Part shown: positions 54,849-64,000 of the stretch, in pieces
How the letters are laid out: each line of letters begins with the position of its first letter
How positions within the stretch are numbered: position 1 is the first letter of the stretch
Notes under the pieces: model-generated
What the model saw: only the letters and a program-made list of their open reading frames with translations
Told to the model about the DNA's origin: nothing
Databases searched by the model: none
Assembly: GCF_000764645.1 (NCBI RefSeq)
Contig: NZ_JRGK01000269.1
Location: 38,398-102,397 of the forward strand
Direction: 5' to 3'
DNA: 64,000 nucleotides
From: Aeromonas finlandensis
Lineage (GTDB): Bacteria > Pseudomonadota > Gammaproteobacteria > Enterobacterales > Aeromonadaceae
Translations under genes and position numbers: made by a program

Positions 54849-55907
54849 CTACTTGCCGAGGATGGCGTACTGCATCTCTTGCAAGGGAAGTACATGGCGG
54901 GCGGCTCCCAGCTTGATCGCCTCCTTGGGCATGCCGAAGACCACGCAGGAAGCCTCATCCTGGGCAAAGGTGTTGGCGCCGGCCTCCAGCATCTCACGTA
55001 ATCCCCGGGCGCCATCATCCCCCATGCCGGTCATGATGATGCCGGTGGCGTTCTTGCCGGCATACTTGGCGACGGAGCGAAACAGCACATCCACCGAGGG
55101 ACGATGGCGGTTGATGAGCGGCCCGTCGACTACCTCAACGTGATAGTAGGCCCCGCTCCGCTTGAGTAGCATATGCTTGCCCCCGGGGGCAATCAGCGCT
55201 AGCCCGGGGATCACCCTGTCATTGTTTTTGGCCTCCCGCACTTCTATCTGGCAGACCCCGTTTAGCCGGTCGGCAAACATGGCGGTAAATTTCTCCGGCA
55301 TGTGCTGCACGATGACAATACCGGGGCTGACCCGGGGCAGGGCCGTCAGTACGGCTTCCAGCGCCTGGGTGCCGCCGGTCGAGGTGCCGATGGCGATAAG
55401 CCGTTCGGTGGTTTGTGCCATAGCGTGCTGGTTGGGTGCCAGCATGGCATCCGCGTTGAGCTTGGTGCTGACCGGTACAGAGGAGGGCTTGCCCACGCGT
55501 TTGAGGTTGGCCTGGGCGGCGCCACGCACCGCCATGGCCAGATCGTGGGCTGATTCTTGCAAAAAGCTTTTTATCCCTATGGTCGGCTTGGTGATGATAT
55601 CCACCGCGCCAGCAGCCATTGCCTGTAACGTTGTCTCGGCCCCTTTTTCGGTGAGGGAGGAGCAGATCACCACTGGCGTCGGATGCTCCGTCATGATCTT
55701 GGTGAGAAAAGTGATGCCGTCCATGCGTGGCATCTCCACATCAAGCACGATGACATCGGGCCACTCTTTCTTCAGCTTTTCCAGTGCAAATAGGGGATCT
55801 GATGCTGTAGCAATCACTCGGATATCGGGCTCTTGCTCCAGCACCGCTTGCAATACCTGTCTCACCACGGCGGAATCATCCACCAGCATGACCCGGATTT
55901 GCTTCAT
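54849..55907 (-). CDS. cheB: Chemotaxis protein-glutamate methylesterase/glutaminase
   Basis: CheB demethylates chemoreceptors after phosphorylation by CheA. The 352-residue protein has a receiver domain with phospho-acceptor Asp 56 in [13 protein letters not shown] and a methylesterase domain with the Ser-His-Asp triad (Ser 176 in GTSTGG, His 202 in VQHMPEKF, Asp 298 in MTGMGDDGA). It is last in the operon; its start overlaps cheD by four bases. It ends at a terminator shared with pnp. Confidence 0.97.
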   Translation of the reverse strand: MKQIRVMLVDDSAVVRQVLQAVLEQEPDIRVIATASDPLFALEKLKKEWPDVIVLDVEMPRMDGITFLTKIMTEHPTPVVICSSLTEKGAETTLQAMAAGAVDIITKPTIGIKSFLQESAHDLAMAVRGAAQANLKRVGKPSSVPVSTKLNADAMLAPNQHAMAQTTERLIAIGTSTGGTQALEAVLTALPRVSPGIVIVQHMPEKFTAMFADRLNGVCQIEVREAKNNDRVIPGLALIAPGGKHMLLKRSGAYYHVEVVDGPLINRHRPSVDVLFRSVAKYAGKNATGIIMTGMGDDGARGLREMLEAGANTFAQDEASCVVFGMPKEAIKLGAARHVLPLQEMQYAILGK

Positions 55908-56395
55908 TCTCGCGACTCCCGTTGATGTGGCAGACGATGATGGCGGAGCCAGACACTACCGTTGCTGAGTTCAAAAATCAGACTTCGGTGGCCGCTATGG
56001 CCAAGATGATGGGCTTTGATATCAAGCCCAAGGTGTCGGGTCAGTTGCCAGGCTGCCTCAATATTTCTGGTGGACACATTGTTATCGCGTTTGGCGTATT
56101 GTGGTTCATCAAACATGTTGCCGCCCCCGAACAGCTTGACCTCATATTCGCCGATGGGGGCGGGGTATTGCTCAACTGCTTGTAACAACAGGGTGATGGC
56201 TTCATCGGCGTAGCGGCCATCCAGCTGGGTTGTTGGCCGCCCTCGACTCGGCAGCATGTAGTGACACATACCGCCCAGCTTCTGTTCCGGATGCCACAGG
56301 GTGATAGCAATGCAGGATCCCAGCACGGTTTTGAGGACGACATCCTCCTTGCCAAAGAAGAGTTCACCCGGTTGCAGAATTACCTCCCGTGCCAT
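55904..56395 (-). CDS. cheD: Chemoreceptor glutamine deamidase
   Basis: CheD deamidates receptor glutamines and in some bacteria interacts with a CheC phosphatase. The 163-residue protein has the catalytic cysteine in [14 protein letters not shown] (Cys 28) and histidine in GGMCHYMLP (His 45). The substrate loop region reads [11 protein letters not shown] start at the ATG at 56395 ([15 protein letters not shown]); 32 upstream codons run into cheR and are not conserved. Four bases separate it from cheR and it overlaps cheB. Confidence 0.95.
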   Translation of the reverse strand: MAREVILQPGELFFGKEDVVLKTVLGSCIAITLWHPEQKLGGMCHYMLPSRGRPTTQLDGRYADEAITLLLQAVEQYPAPIGEYEVKLFGGGNMFDEPQYAKRDNNVSTRNIEAAWQLTRHLGLDIKAHHLGHSGHRSLIFELSNGSVWLRHHRLPHQRESRE

Positions 56396-56399
56396 GCGG

Positions 56400-57203
56400 T
56401 TATCTCTTCTGGTAAATAGAGGGAGAGACGAGCTGCAGCCCATGATCCAAACCATGCAAACTCTCTGCATGGCTGACCAGCAGATAGCCACCTGGCTTGA
56501 GTCTGGGCACCAGCCGCTGCAACACTTGCCCCTTGGTCTCTTTGTTGAAATAGATCATCACGTTTCTGATGAAGATGACGTCAAACATGCCGATGTCAGG
56601 CAGCTCCTGATTGAGGTTTATCTGCATGAAATTCACCTTGTCCCGCAGCTTGCGGTCGATGATGAAGATGCCCTCCTGCAGGCCGATGCCCTTGAGGCAG
56701 TACTTCATCAAGAATGGCAACGGAATGTTGTGGGCTCGCTCGATGGGGTAACGGCCACTCGTCGCCTGTTCCAGCACTCGGGACGAGATATCCGAAGCCA
56801 CGACCTCCCAGTTGAGGATGCCGCGTTTCTCCGCCAGGGTCATTGCCAGACTGTAAGGCTCCTCCCCGGAGGAGCTGGCGGCACTCCAGATCCGCAAGGT
56901 GCGTTCAGTCGGGAAGTGCGCAAGCACTTCCCGGGTCAGAAACTCGAAGTGTTTGGGCTCCCTGAAAAAGTAGGTTTCGTTGGTGGTGAGCAGATCGAGC
57001 GCCAGTTGCAGTTCGCTGCTGCGGTCGTTCATGATGAGCTGAAAGTAATCGTCATAACTATTCAGCTCATAGTGGTAGAGCCGTTTTGCCAGGCGGCTGG
57101 CGACCAGCGCTTTCTTGGCGGGAGACAGCTCGATCCCCGCCGTTTGATGAAGCCAGCGTTGGAAACGGGAGAACTCATCATCATGCAGCTGGGTCTGATA
57201 CAA
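56400..57203 (-). CDS. cheR: Chemotaxis protein methyltransferase CheR
   Basis: CheR methylates receptor glutamates with SAM. The 267-residue protein has the N-terminal helical domain (FSRFQRWLHQTAGIELSPAK), TTNETYFFREPKHFE, the SAM-binding RIWSAASSSGEEPYSLAM and the conserved DVIFIRNVMIYF. The beta subdomain that docks on receptor tails in enteric CheR would lie after about residue 150; its specificity cannot be judged. It sits between the receptor gene at 57263 and cheD. Confidence 0.96.
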   Translation of the reverse strand: MYQTQLHDDEFSRFQRWLHQTAGIELSPAKKALVASRLAKRLYHYELNSYDDYFQLIMNDRSSELQLALDLLTTNETYFFREPKHFEFLTREVLAHFPTERTLRIWSAASSSGEEPYSLAMTLAEKRGILNWEVVASDISSRVLEQATSGRYPIERAHNIPLPFLMKYCLKGIGLQEGIFIIDRKLRDKVNFMQINLNQELPDIGMFDVIFIRNVMIYFNKETKGQVLQRLVPRLKPGGYLLVSHAESLHGLDHGLQLVSPSIYQKR

Positions 57204-57262
57204 AATCCTTTCCCTCTACCTGTAGTGTCTGAAGTGGGAGAGGCTATGCCTCTCCCTCGCGA

Positions 57263-59020
57263 CTAGAATCGGACAAAATCGGTGTCGTTGAGTGGTGGTC
57301 GCGACTGATTTGAGGGTCGTTCATTACCAGAGGCGTTTCCCTCGGTAATGAAGCGCCCTTTGGGGCCTGAGTTACGTGTCGTGATGTGGGCTCGGCCATC
57401 CTTGCGAACTTCTTCCAGAGTGAAAAACTCCATGGCTTGCTGCAATTGCTCGGCCTGGCTGCTCATCTCTTCGGCGGTGGCTGCCAACTCTTCGCTGCAA
57501 GAGGCGTTCTGCTGCGTGACCTGGCTCAGCTGACTCATTGCAAGGTTGATTTGACTGACCCCCGTCGATTGTTCATTTGAGGCGGCACTGATCTCCTGTA
57601 CCAGATCCGAGGTCTTGTTGATGGAGGGCACCATCTGATCCAGCAGGCGGCCCGCTTTTTCTGCCATTTCGACGCTGCTGGAAGCCAGCTCACCAATCTC
57701 CTGTGCCGCGACCTGGCTACGTTCGGCCAGTTTGCGCACCTCTGCAGCCACGACGGCAAAGCCTTTACCGTGATCGCCAGCGCGAGCCGCTTCGATGGCA
57801 GCATTGAGCGCTAACAAATTGGTCTGGTAGGCAATGTCGTCAATGATGCCAATCCGCTTGGCGATCTGTTTCATGGCATCGACGGTGAGTTTGACGGCTT
57901 CTCCACCTTCCACCGCTTCTTTTGCTGCTTTGCTGGCCATCCCATCGGTGACCTGGGCATTGTCGGTATTCTGGTTGATGCTGGCACTCATCTGCTCGAT
58001 GGAGGCGCTTGTCTCCTCCATGCTGGAGGCCTGCTCACTGCTGGATTGACTGATTGATTGTGCGGTGGCACTCACTTGCTCGGCCGCGCTGGATAGGTTG
58101 TCTGATGCACCGCGTACCTCGGTCACAATCTTGGTCAGAGAAGCGATGGTTGTGTTGAGCGCATCCTTGGTGGTGCCAAAAATGCCGGGATAGTCGGCTT
58201 CGATCTGCTGGGTCAGATCCCCTTTCGCCAGACACTGTACGATCCGGATAACCTCGTTGAGAGTGCCGTCGATCACTTCGGCAATCTGGTTGATCCCTTC
58301 TCCCATCGCCTGAAAGAAGCCGCTCTTGCCGGTCAGCTCCATGCGGCGGTGTAATTCACCATTTATGACCGCCTGCACGATGTCGGACATCTCTTTCTCT
58401 ATCATCACCTCCTTGGTCCGGTCTGCCCATTCAACAACGGACCCCATTCGCTCGCCAGTATCGTTGAAGACTGGGTTAGCAATAAGGGAGAAGGTTCGTC
58501 CCCCTAGCTGGATCTGGGTGCGGTAGGTGCTGCTCAGTTTGGCCAACATGGCGCGCTGATGACCGGGATTTTTATGAAAACTATCGATATTGGCGCCCAT
58601 CAGCTGATTGGCATTGAAGCTATAGAGCTCTTTTTTGATATCTGCTTCGGCCTGGTTGAGCATCCCGGTGACCGATTCATTCATGTAAATAATATCCAGG
58701 TTTGTATCGGCGATCATCACGTTGGTGCTGGCGCAATCAAGCGCTTTGCGTACCAAGCGGTTTTCATAGTGCTGTGCCTGACTGGCGCGAATTTCGCTGT
58801 GGCAGCTCTCCAGCTTGCCGGTTAGCTGTTTAACAACATCGTTGATTGCGTGGCCGATCTCTCGCAGTGATCCATCCAGCGTTGAAAGATCTATCGGTGC
58901 CGGGCTCTGCTCTTGTGTAATGGCATGCTGGATCTGCTCGATAGCCTTAAGCAACTGTGTATGTTGCATGGCTTCGGCCGCGCCGTTTCCGAAGAGTTTG
59001 CCAAAGAGTGATTGGGTCAT
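57263..59020 (-). CDS. Cytoplasmic PAS-containing methyl-accepting chemotaxis protein
   Basis: This 585-residue receptor has no transmembrane helix. The N-terminus is helical (residues 1-85). A PAS-type domain follows at about 95-205 ([20 protein letters not shown] and further), then a HAMP-like region, then the signalling domain with the hairpin tip [38 protein letters not shown]. Methylation-type Glu/Gln heptads flank it. A flexible tail of about 55 residues ends in NDTDFVRF. The ATG at 59020 ([11 protein letters not shown]) follows AAGGATA. Soluble PAS receptors usually sense redox, oxygen or internal metabolites; ligand unknown. Its signalling half is paralogous to the receptor at 59646. 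Confidence 0.93.
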   Translation of the reverse strand: MTQSLFGKLFGNGAAEAMQHTQLLKAIEQIQHAITQEQSPAPIDLSTLDGSLREIGHAINDVVKQLTGKLESCHSEIRASQAQHYENRLVRKALDCASTNVMIADTNLDIIYMNESVTGMLNQAEADIKKELYSFNANQLMGANIDSFHKNPGHQRAMLAKLSSTYRTQIQLGGRTFSLIANPVFNDTGERMGSVVEWADRTKEVMIEKEMSDIVQAVINGELHRRMELTGKSGFFQAMGEGINQIAEVIDGTLNEVIRIVQCLAKGDLTQQIEADYPGIFGTTKDALNTTIASLTKIVTEVRGASDNLSSAAEQVSATAQSISQSSSEQASSMEETSASIEQMSASINQNTDNAQVTDGMASKAAKEAVEGGEAVKLTVDAMKQIAKRIGIIDDIAYQTNLLALNAAIEAARAGDHGKGFAVVAAEVRKLAERSQVAAQEIGELASSSVEMAEKAGRLLDQMVPSINKTSDLVQEISAASNEQSTGVSQINLAMSQLSQVTQQNASCSEELAATAEEMSSQAEQLQQAMEFFTLEEVRKDGRAHITTRNSGPKGRFITEGNASGNERPSNQSRPPLNDTDFVRF

Positions 59021-59063
59021 GAGCGTATCCTTGTGCTGCATGTCATGGAAAGTAGGGGCCTGC

Positions 59064-59633
59064 TCAGGAGACCTGCAGATTGCCTTGCGGCAACCTTGCC
59101 TGTGGCGGGACCAGTTCACTGAGTTGTGCCATCTCTTCGAGTGACAGGACTTTTTCTGTATCGATGAGGATGACGAATTTACCGTTTACCTTGCCCATCC
59201 CGCTGATAAAGTCGGCCCGTATGCGGGCACCAAAGCTGGGTGGTGGTTCAATTTCGTCTTGCGGGATGCTCAGCACTTCTGAAACCGAGTCCACCACAAC
59301 GCCAATATCCTGGCCTGCTGGTTCATCGCCCTGTTGTGCCATCCCTTCTATGATGACGATACAGCTGCGGCGGGTGATGACTGAAGGGGAATTGCCAAAG
59401 CGGGCGTTAAGATCAACCACTGACACTACAGCCCCCCTCAGGTTTATTACCCCACGGATAAAACTTGGCATCATCGGGATCGGAGTGATATTGCCGTACT
59501 CGATGATCTCTTTGACCCCCAAGATATTGATGGCAAACATTTCGTTATTGATCAGAAATGTCAGGTATTGGGCTTCGCCACTGCTCTCGTCAGCGGCTAC
59601 TGATGGCACCGTGATGTCGGTGGATGTTTGCAT
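59064..59633 (-). CDS. cheW: Chemotaxis coupling protein CheW
   Basis: CheW links receptors to CheA in the signalling array. The 189-residue protein has the CheW core: [49 protein letters not shown], then [13 protein letters not shown]. It is longer at both ends than enteric CheW. Located between the two receptor genes, 12 bases after one and 43 before the other, it presumably serves both. Confidence 0.96.
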   Translation of the reverse strand: MQTSTDITVPSVAADESSGEAQYLTFLINNEMFAINILGVKEIIEYGNITPIPMMPSFIRGVINLRGAVVSVVDLNARFGNSPSVITRRSCIVIIEGMAQQGDEPAGQDIGVVVDSVSEVLSIPQDEIEPPPSFGARIRADFISGMGKVNGKFVILIDTEKVLSLEEMAQLSELVPPQARLPQGNLQVS

Positions 59634-59645
59634 GCGCGCCTCCGG

Positions 59646-61571
59646 TTAGAAACGGACAAATTCCGCTTTATCAATGGATTGTGTTGATGGTTGCTGCTGT
59701 TGGTTAGCCCGCTGTGGGGGGGCGATAAAGCCCCCTCTGGGAGGGGGGGGCTTATGACCTGCCTCATGGGATCTGCTGTTGACCACCGCATTTTTCTCCA
59801 GAGCGAAAAAGGCCATGGTCTGCTGCAGTTCGCTGGCTTGCGAACTCATCTCCTCAGCGGTAGCTGCCAGCTCTTCACTACTGGCCGCGTTTTGCTGTGT
59901 TACTTGATTGAGTTGGCTCATTGCCAGACTGATCTGGTTGGCCGCACAGGCCTGCTCCCCGGAGGCCGCATTAATCTCCTGCACCAGATCCGAGGTCTTG
60001 CGAATAGAGGGCACAATCCTTTCCAGCAAGCTGCCAGCACGCTCCGCTTTGCTGACACTGTCAGAAGAAAGTTCGCCAATCTCCTGAGCGGCGATTTGGC
60101 TGCGCTCCGCCAGTTTTCTCACCTCGGCTGCGACTACGGCAAAGCCTTTGCCATGCTCTCCGGCGCGGGCGGCTTCAATGGCGGCGTTGAGGGCCAGCAG
60201 GTTGGTCTGATAGGCGATGTCATCAATGATGCTGACTTTTTTGGCGATTTGCTGCATGGCAGTGACCGTTTGCTGCACTGATTGCCCGCCCTCGCTAGCC
60301 TCTAGCACAGAGTTGCTGGCCATACTGTCAGTGATCTTGGCGTTCTCGGTATTCTGGTTGATGCTGGCGCTCATCTGCTCGATAGAGGCGCTGGTCTCCT
60401 CTACGCTAGCAGCCTGTTCACTGGTGGCTTGGCTCAGCGCCTGCGCCGTGTTGCTCACCTGATTGGAGGCGTTGGTCAGGTTATCCGCTGCGTTGCGGAC
60501 CTCTTCGATGATATTGGTCAGTGCTGTGATGGTTTGGTTTAGGCCATCTTTGGTTTGGCCAAAAATGCCGGGGTAGGGTGCTTCGATGCGTTGGGTCAGG
60601 TCCCCTTGGGAGAGTGACGTCGCTATGCGCATCACATCTTCCAGACTGGTGTCGGTCACATGGGAGAGGCGATTGAGCAATTCAGATACCCGCTTGATAT
60701 AGCCCTGACGATTTTCCAGCGCGATCTTGTGGCTAAAATCGCCCTGCTCAACGGCTGCGGTGACCAGAGTTTCTATATCGGTAATTAATGCCCCCAGTTT
60801 TTTGACCATATTATCCATGGCCATCAGGAGCTGACCGGCTTCGTCGTTGGATTCAATCTGGATTGAAACGTCCAGGTTGCCAGCGGCCAGACTATTGGCA
60901 ACGCGCAGGGCCTGCTCAATTGGAGTGATGATGCTCTTAATCAGCATGGTGCCAAACCAGGCTGCGAGTACCATACCCACCACAATGACGGCTGCCATCG
61001 TGATCAGCATGACGTCATACCAGGATTGTGCTGCGGTATATTCCGATTTGGCCACATCCAGTTGCAGGTTGACCAGCTCGGTGATCTTGTTTCCTATCGG
61101 ATCGATGGAGCCATAGAGCGCACCATCAAAATTATTCACCATGCCGGTAATCGTGCCGTGCTGGGTTGCCAGGAATTTTTCCAGTCTTCCTATATCCTCA
61201 TTGGCCGCATTGAACAATGAGCTGGCTTCGCCAGATAACCGTTGTTCCTCTTTGGTCAGGGTGGTTGACTGATATTGTTGCCATTCCAGCTTAATTTGCT
61301 GCTGGGCCTGTTTGATCTGGCTCAGGGCCTCTTCTGCCGGGATCAGGCCAGCATTGACCTTGTTGAGGTTATCAATGATCGAAACAGCATAGCTGTCAGA
61401 GATCGTCTTCAGTTGTTTGAGGGGCACCACCCGGTCGTTATATACGCGCTGCAGTCCGGTGTTGCTGCTCTGCATGTTATATAAACCAAGGCCGCCAACA
61501 GCCAGTAGTAGCAGGCAGAGCATGCAGAGCAGAACGATGAGGCGCAGTTTGATGGTGGAGTTTTTAAACAT
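59646..61571 (-). CDS. Transmembrane methyl-accepting chemotaxis protein
   Basis: This 641-residue receptor has a first transmembrane helix [21 protein letters not shown] (about 11-31), a four-helix-bundle-type periplasmic domain (about 32-185) and a second helix ([20 protein letters not shown], about 188-208). HAMP and linker regions follow, with [21 protein letters not shown], then the signalling hairpin [30 protein letters not shown]. The C-terminal tail is rich in Pro and Gln and ends in DKAEFVRF. Ligand unknown. The tail motif FVRF is shared with the soluble receptor of the same operon. Confidence 0.95.
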   Translation of the reverse strand: MFKNSTIKLRLIVLLCMLCLLLLAVGGLGLYNMQSSNTGLQRVYNDRVVPLKQLKTISDSYAVSIIDNLNKVNAGLIPAEEALSQIKQAQQQIKLEWQQYQSTTLTKEEQRLSGEASSLFNAANEDIGRLEKFLATQHGTITGMVNNFDGALYGSIDPIGNKITELVNLQLDVAKSEYTAAQSWYDVMLITMAAVIVVGMVLAAWFGTMLIKSIITPIEQALRVANSLAAGNLDVSIQIESNDEAGQLLMAMDNMVKKLGALITDIETLVTAAVEQGDFSHKIALENRQGYIKRVSELLNRLSHVTDTSLEDVMRIATSLSQGDLTQRIEAPYPGIFGQTKDGLNQTITALTNIIEEVRNAADNLTNASNQVSNTAQALSQATSEQAASVEETSASIEQMSASINQNTENAKITDSMASNSVLEASEGGQSVQQTVTAMQQIAKKVSIIDDIAYQTNLLALNAAIEAARAGEHGKGFAVVAAEVRKLAERSQIAAQEIGELSSDSVSKAERAGSLLERIVPSIRKTSDLVQEINAASGEQACAANQISLAMSQLNQVTQQNAASSEELAATAEEMSSQASELQQTMAFFALEKNAVVNSRSHEAGHKPPPPRGGFIAPPQRANQQQQPSTQSIDKAEFVRF

Positions 61572-61581
61572 GATGGACCCC

Positions 61582-63792
61582 TCAGTTGATACTGGATTGA
61601 GGCTGGTTGCGCGATACGGTCAACCGGTTTAGCTGTCCGGACTCCTGAATTATCGCGTGCTGGATTAATGAGGGAATATCGAGAATAAGCGCAACTTCGC
61701 CACCTCCCAGAATGGTGGAGCCACTAATCCCCTGCAGGCGCTGAAATAATTTCCCTAGCGGTTTGATAACGGTCTGAAATTCGCCCAGCAGTTCATCGAC
61801 TACCAGACCTGACTTTTTGCCCGCATGACTGACCACAACGATATTCTCGCGACGTCCCTTGCAGCCATGGGTATCGAAGTAGTGTTGCAGGCGAATAAAG
61901 GGCAGCACCTCTCCACGCAAATTGATGTAATTGCGGCCCAGAGTGTCGGCCAGCGCACTCTGGGTTAATTCAACGCACTCGATCACCATATCGAGTGGAA
62001 TGACATAGTGGGTATCGCAAACCCGCACCAGAAAGCCATCGATGATAGCGAGGGTAAGAGGCAAGCGGATCTGCACGCGGGTCCCTTTTCCCGGGATACT
62101 GTCGAGATCGACTGTGCCGCGCAGGGCGGTTATGTTCCGTTTGACGACATCCATGCCTACCCCGCGACCGGAGAGGTTGGTGATAGCCTCGGCGGTGGAA
62201 AAACCCGGTTCGAAGATCAGGTTGTATATCTCCTGATCTGTCAGCATCGTAGTGGCGCTGATCAAACCACGCTCGATGGCTTTTTGCTGGATCCTGGCTT
62301 TGTTGAGGCCTGCACCATCATCCCGAATTTCGATGACGATGCTGTTGGAGTCGTGATAGGCATTGAGATTCAAGGTACCGCGGGGGGGTTTGCCTGCCTG
62401 CAGCCGTTGTTCTGCTGATTCGATGCCGTGATCCATCGAGTTTCTGACCAGATGCATCAGCGGGTCGCCGATCTTCTCTACCACAGACTTGTCCAGTTCG
62501 GTCTCGGCTCCGGAGATCACCAGGGTTATATCCTTGTTGAGCTCCTGGCTGACATCGCGCACCACCCGTTGGAAGCGGTTGAAGGTATCGCCGATGGGCA
62601 CCATTCGCAGGCGCAGGGCACTGTCGCGGATCTCTTCCACCAGCATGGCAATGACCGAGGTGGCTTCCTGTAGCTGACTCTCTCGGGTGCGCTGGGCCAG
62701 CAGGTTGGCCCCTGAGCTGGCTACCACCAGCTCACCGACCAGATTGATCAAATCATCCAGTTTGTCTGCATGCACCCTGACGTAGCGACCCTCTTTATTC
62801 TTGCTCTCCTTGGTCTGGTTCTGTTTTTTTAGTGCTGCATCGACAACGGCTTCGTTGACGGCGCCCTGCGCAATCAGGATTTCCCCGAGTTTGGGAGCCT
62901 GCTCTGCGGGGGTCGCTTGCTGTGTCTGCAGACCGTTGGCCAGCTCTTCGGCTGTCAGGGCGCCTGTATTGACCAGCAACTGCCCCAGCATGACGTTATC
63001 TTCTGGCAGCGAGTTGATGAGGTTGATGAACTCGGTGATCTTGCTATTGGGCGGCAAAATGATGATTTGGCAATCATCTCTGACAAATTCAAAGACATCG
63101 CTGATGGCAGCCTTGTCTGCCTGAGAGTCAAAGTCTATTTCGTAGCCGAGGTAGCAATTTTCCGGATCGAACTGATCCCAATCAGGTATCGCTTGATGGA
63201 TGGTCTCCACTGAGCTGATGGTGCCGAGTGTGCCGAGATAGCGCAGAAATGCGGCCGGATCCATGCCGTTGCGCAGCACATCGGGGCCAAAACGCAGGGA
63301 GATATGCCACAAGGAGGCGGAGCTGGTCATGCCTCCCTCTTTTTCGATCTTGGGTTCAGGTATGTGCACTGTATCAGGCAGCGTGGCATGGGGGACGCAC
63401 TGGTGACGGGTGAGGGCGAGCCTCAGTCGTTCATCCTGGTTGGCATCGCTATCGCTCAGTACTCCTCCCTGTTCTGCAACGACGCTGATCAGCATCTGGA
63501 TGTGATCGCAGCTCTCCAGCAGATCCTTGATCAGGGGCGACGTAACGGGGAGCCGCTGATTGCGGAGCTGGTCTAGCAAGTCTTCGACGATATGGGTAAA
63601 CCCCACGATTGGCTGCAAGCCAAACAGGCCAGCAGAGCCCTTGATGGTATGAGCCGCGCGGAAGATGGCGCCAATCAGCTCGCTATTGTCAGGGTCAGCC
63701 TCCAGTGAGAGCAGGGTAGACTCCATCTCTTCGAGCAACTCGCGCGCCTCGGCGATATAGGTTTGCAAAGCCTGTTCAAGATCGATGCTCAC
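61582..63792 (-). CDS. cheA: Chemotaxis histidine kinase CheA with MshEN-like tandem motif
   Basis: The 736-residue kinase has an HPt domain with phospho-acceptor His 48 ([11 protein letters not shown]) and an intermediate domain at about 157-245. A tandem motif follows (MLGQLL... 268-291 and KLGEIL... 301-324). The dimerisation/kinase core comes next, with [26 protein letters not shown] (N box), RDDGAGL and [13 protein letters not shown], and the C-terminal CheW-like domain ends the chain. The tandem motif matches the consensus of the MshEN c-di-GMP-binding module except at the first Arg of each copy and two conservative changes. The start is GTG at 63792 after AAGGAG. First complete gene of the operon in the window. 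Confidence 0.96.
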   Translation of the reverse strand: MSIDLEQALQTYIAEARELLEEMESTLLSLEADPDNSELIGAIFRAAHTIKGSAGLFGLQPIVGFTHIVEDLLDQLRNQRLPVTSPLIKDLLESCDHIQMLISVVAEQGGVLSDSDANQDERLRLALTRHQCVPHATLPDTVHIPEPKIEKEGGMTSSASLWHISLRFGPDVLRNGMDPAAFLRYLGTLGTISSVETIHQAIPDWDQFDPENCYLGYEIDFDSQADKAAISDVFEFVRDDCQIIILPPNSKITEFINLINSLPEDNVMLGQLLVNTGALTAEELANGLQTQQATPAEQAPKLGEILIAQGAVNEAVVDAALKKQNQTKESKNKEGRYVRVHADKLDDLINLVGELVVASSGANLLAQRTRESQLQEATSVIAMLVEEIRDSALRLRMVPIGDTFNRFQRVVRDVSQELNKDITLVISGAETELDKSVVEKIGDPLMHLVRNSMDHGIESAEQRLQAGKPPRGTLNLNAYHDSNSIVIEIRDDGAGLNKARIQQKAIERGLISATTMLTDQEIYNLIFEPGFSTAEAITNLSGRGVGMDVVKRNITALRGTVDLDSIPGKGTRVQIRLPLTLAIIDGFLVRVCDTHYVIPLDMVIECVELTQSALADTLGRNYINLRGEVLPFIRLQHYFDTHGCKGRRENIVVVSHAGKKSGLVVDELLGEFQTVIKPLGKLFQRLQGISGSTILGGGEVALILDIPSLIQHAIIQESGQLNRLTVSRNQPQSSIN

Positions 63793-63814
63793 GGTGACTC
63801 CTTGTCATGGTGGC

Positions 63815-64000
63815 TCAGGGCCGTTCGCCATGGGTGATGAGGGTGGGGTCGCCAAAAAAGGCCGAGAGCTGGCACAGCTCCAGCAGTTCCAACACGGCGT
63901 TGCTGTGCCAGACCAGCGCCAGGGAGGAGCCTTGCTGCAGTGCCGTTTTTTTTGCCACCAGCAATAATTGCAGCCCTGCGCTGTCTATCTCGGATACAGC
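63815..64000 (-). CDS. STAS-domain protein, 5' end outside the window
   Basis: The frame runs from the right edge to a TGA at 63815-63817, giving 61 visible C-terminal residues. The segment SEIDSAGLQLLLVAKKTALQ carries the STAS signature with the phosphorylatable serine in DSAG, followed by SLALVWHSNAVLELLELCQL. It resembles anti-anti-sigma factors and the STAS proteins found at the head of some chemosensory operons. It lies 22 bases before cheA on the same strand and is probably cotranscribed. Its partner kinase or phosphatase is not visible. Confidence 0.85.
   Translation of the reverse strand, partial: AVSEIDSAGLQLLLVAKKTALQQGSSLALVWHSNAVLELLELCQLSAFFGDPTLITHGERP

Overview
The window looks like chromosomal DNA of a gammaproteobacterium, most likely an Aeromonas. 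The main reasons are: an Na+-type polar flagellar motor pair (pomA-pomB); the cluster glyA-nrdR-ribD-ribE-ribB-ribH-nusB-thiL-pgpA; the cluster rlmE-ftsH-folP-glmM-tpiA-secG-tRNA-Leu-tRNA-fMet-rimP-nusA-infB-rbfA-truB-rpsO-pnp; and GC-rich coding DNA with strong codon bias in highly expressed genes. The genus is inferred from gene content and order, not from a database search. No insertion sequence, prophage, integron, CRISPR array or rRNA was seen.

Layout. 1-13,150 (mostly minus strand): a truncated nitroreductase gene, a 2-hydroxyacid dehydrogenase, prmA, a divergent alcohol dehydrogenase/LysR pair, a PTS EIIBC, and panF-yhdT-accC-accB-aroQ and acs. In E. coli the order is accBC-yhdT-panF-prmA. 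Here the PTS/LysR/dehydrogenase block lies between panF and prmA. 13,300-18,500: an accessory stretch with a PAS-GGDEF-EAL protein flanked by two paralogous 90-residue proteins, a TorD-type chaperone with a membrane-protein partner, a GFA-fold protein and a small zinc-ribbon membrane protein. 18,800-26,800: one-carbon, riboflavin, NusB, thiamine and phospholipid genes on the plus strand. 27,200-32,600: a peptide-type ABC importer with fused ATPases. 32,700-35,700: xseB-ispA-dxs on the minus strand. 35,900-37,600: pomAB. 37,700-54,800: greA and the conserved translation, RNA-decay, folate and cell-wall block, with two tRNAs. 54,850-64,000 (minus strand): a chemotaxis operon read as STAS protein-cheA-mcp-cheW-mcp-cheR-cheD-cheB, running off the right edge.

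Most of the window is conserved housekeeping DNA. The points most worth a second look are: a tandem MshEN-like (c-di-GMP-binding type) motif inside the CheA kinase; a shared C-terminal FVRF tail on both receptors of the same operon; the paralogous small proteins bracketing the GGDEF-EAL gene; a 168-nt structured element in the long ribD leader; a diverged duplicate of the last codons of ribB just downstream of that gene; long dyads at the aroQ-accBC and rpsO promoters; a thiL start embedded in an intrinsic terminator; and candidate small RNAs in the two largest intergenic gaps. Together the GGDEF-EAL protein, a PilZ-like protein, the polar flagellar motor and the CheA motif give the window a c-di-GMP/motility theme. 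That theme is an inference.
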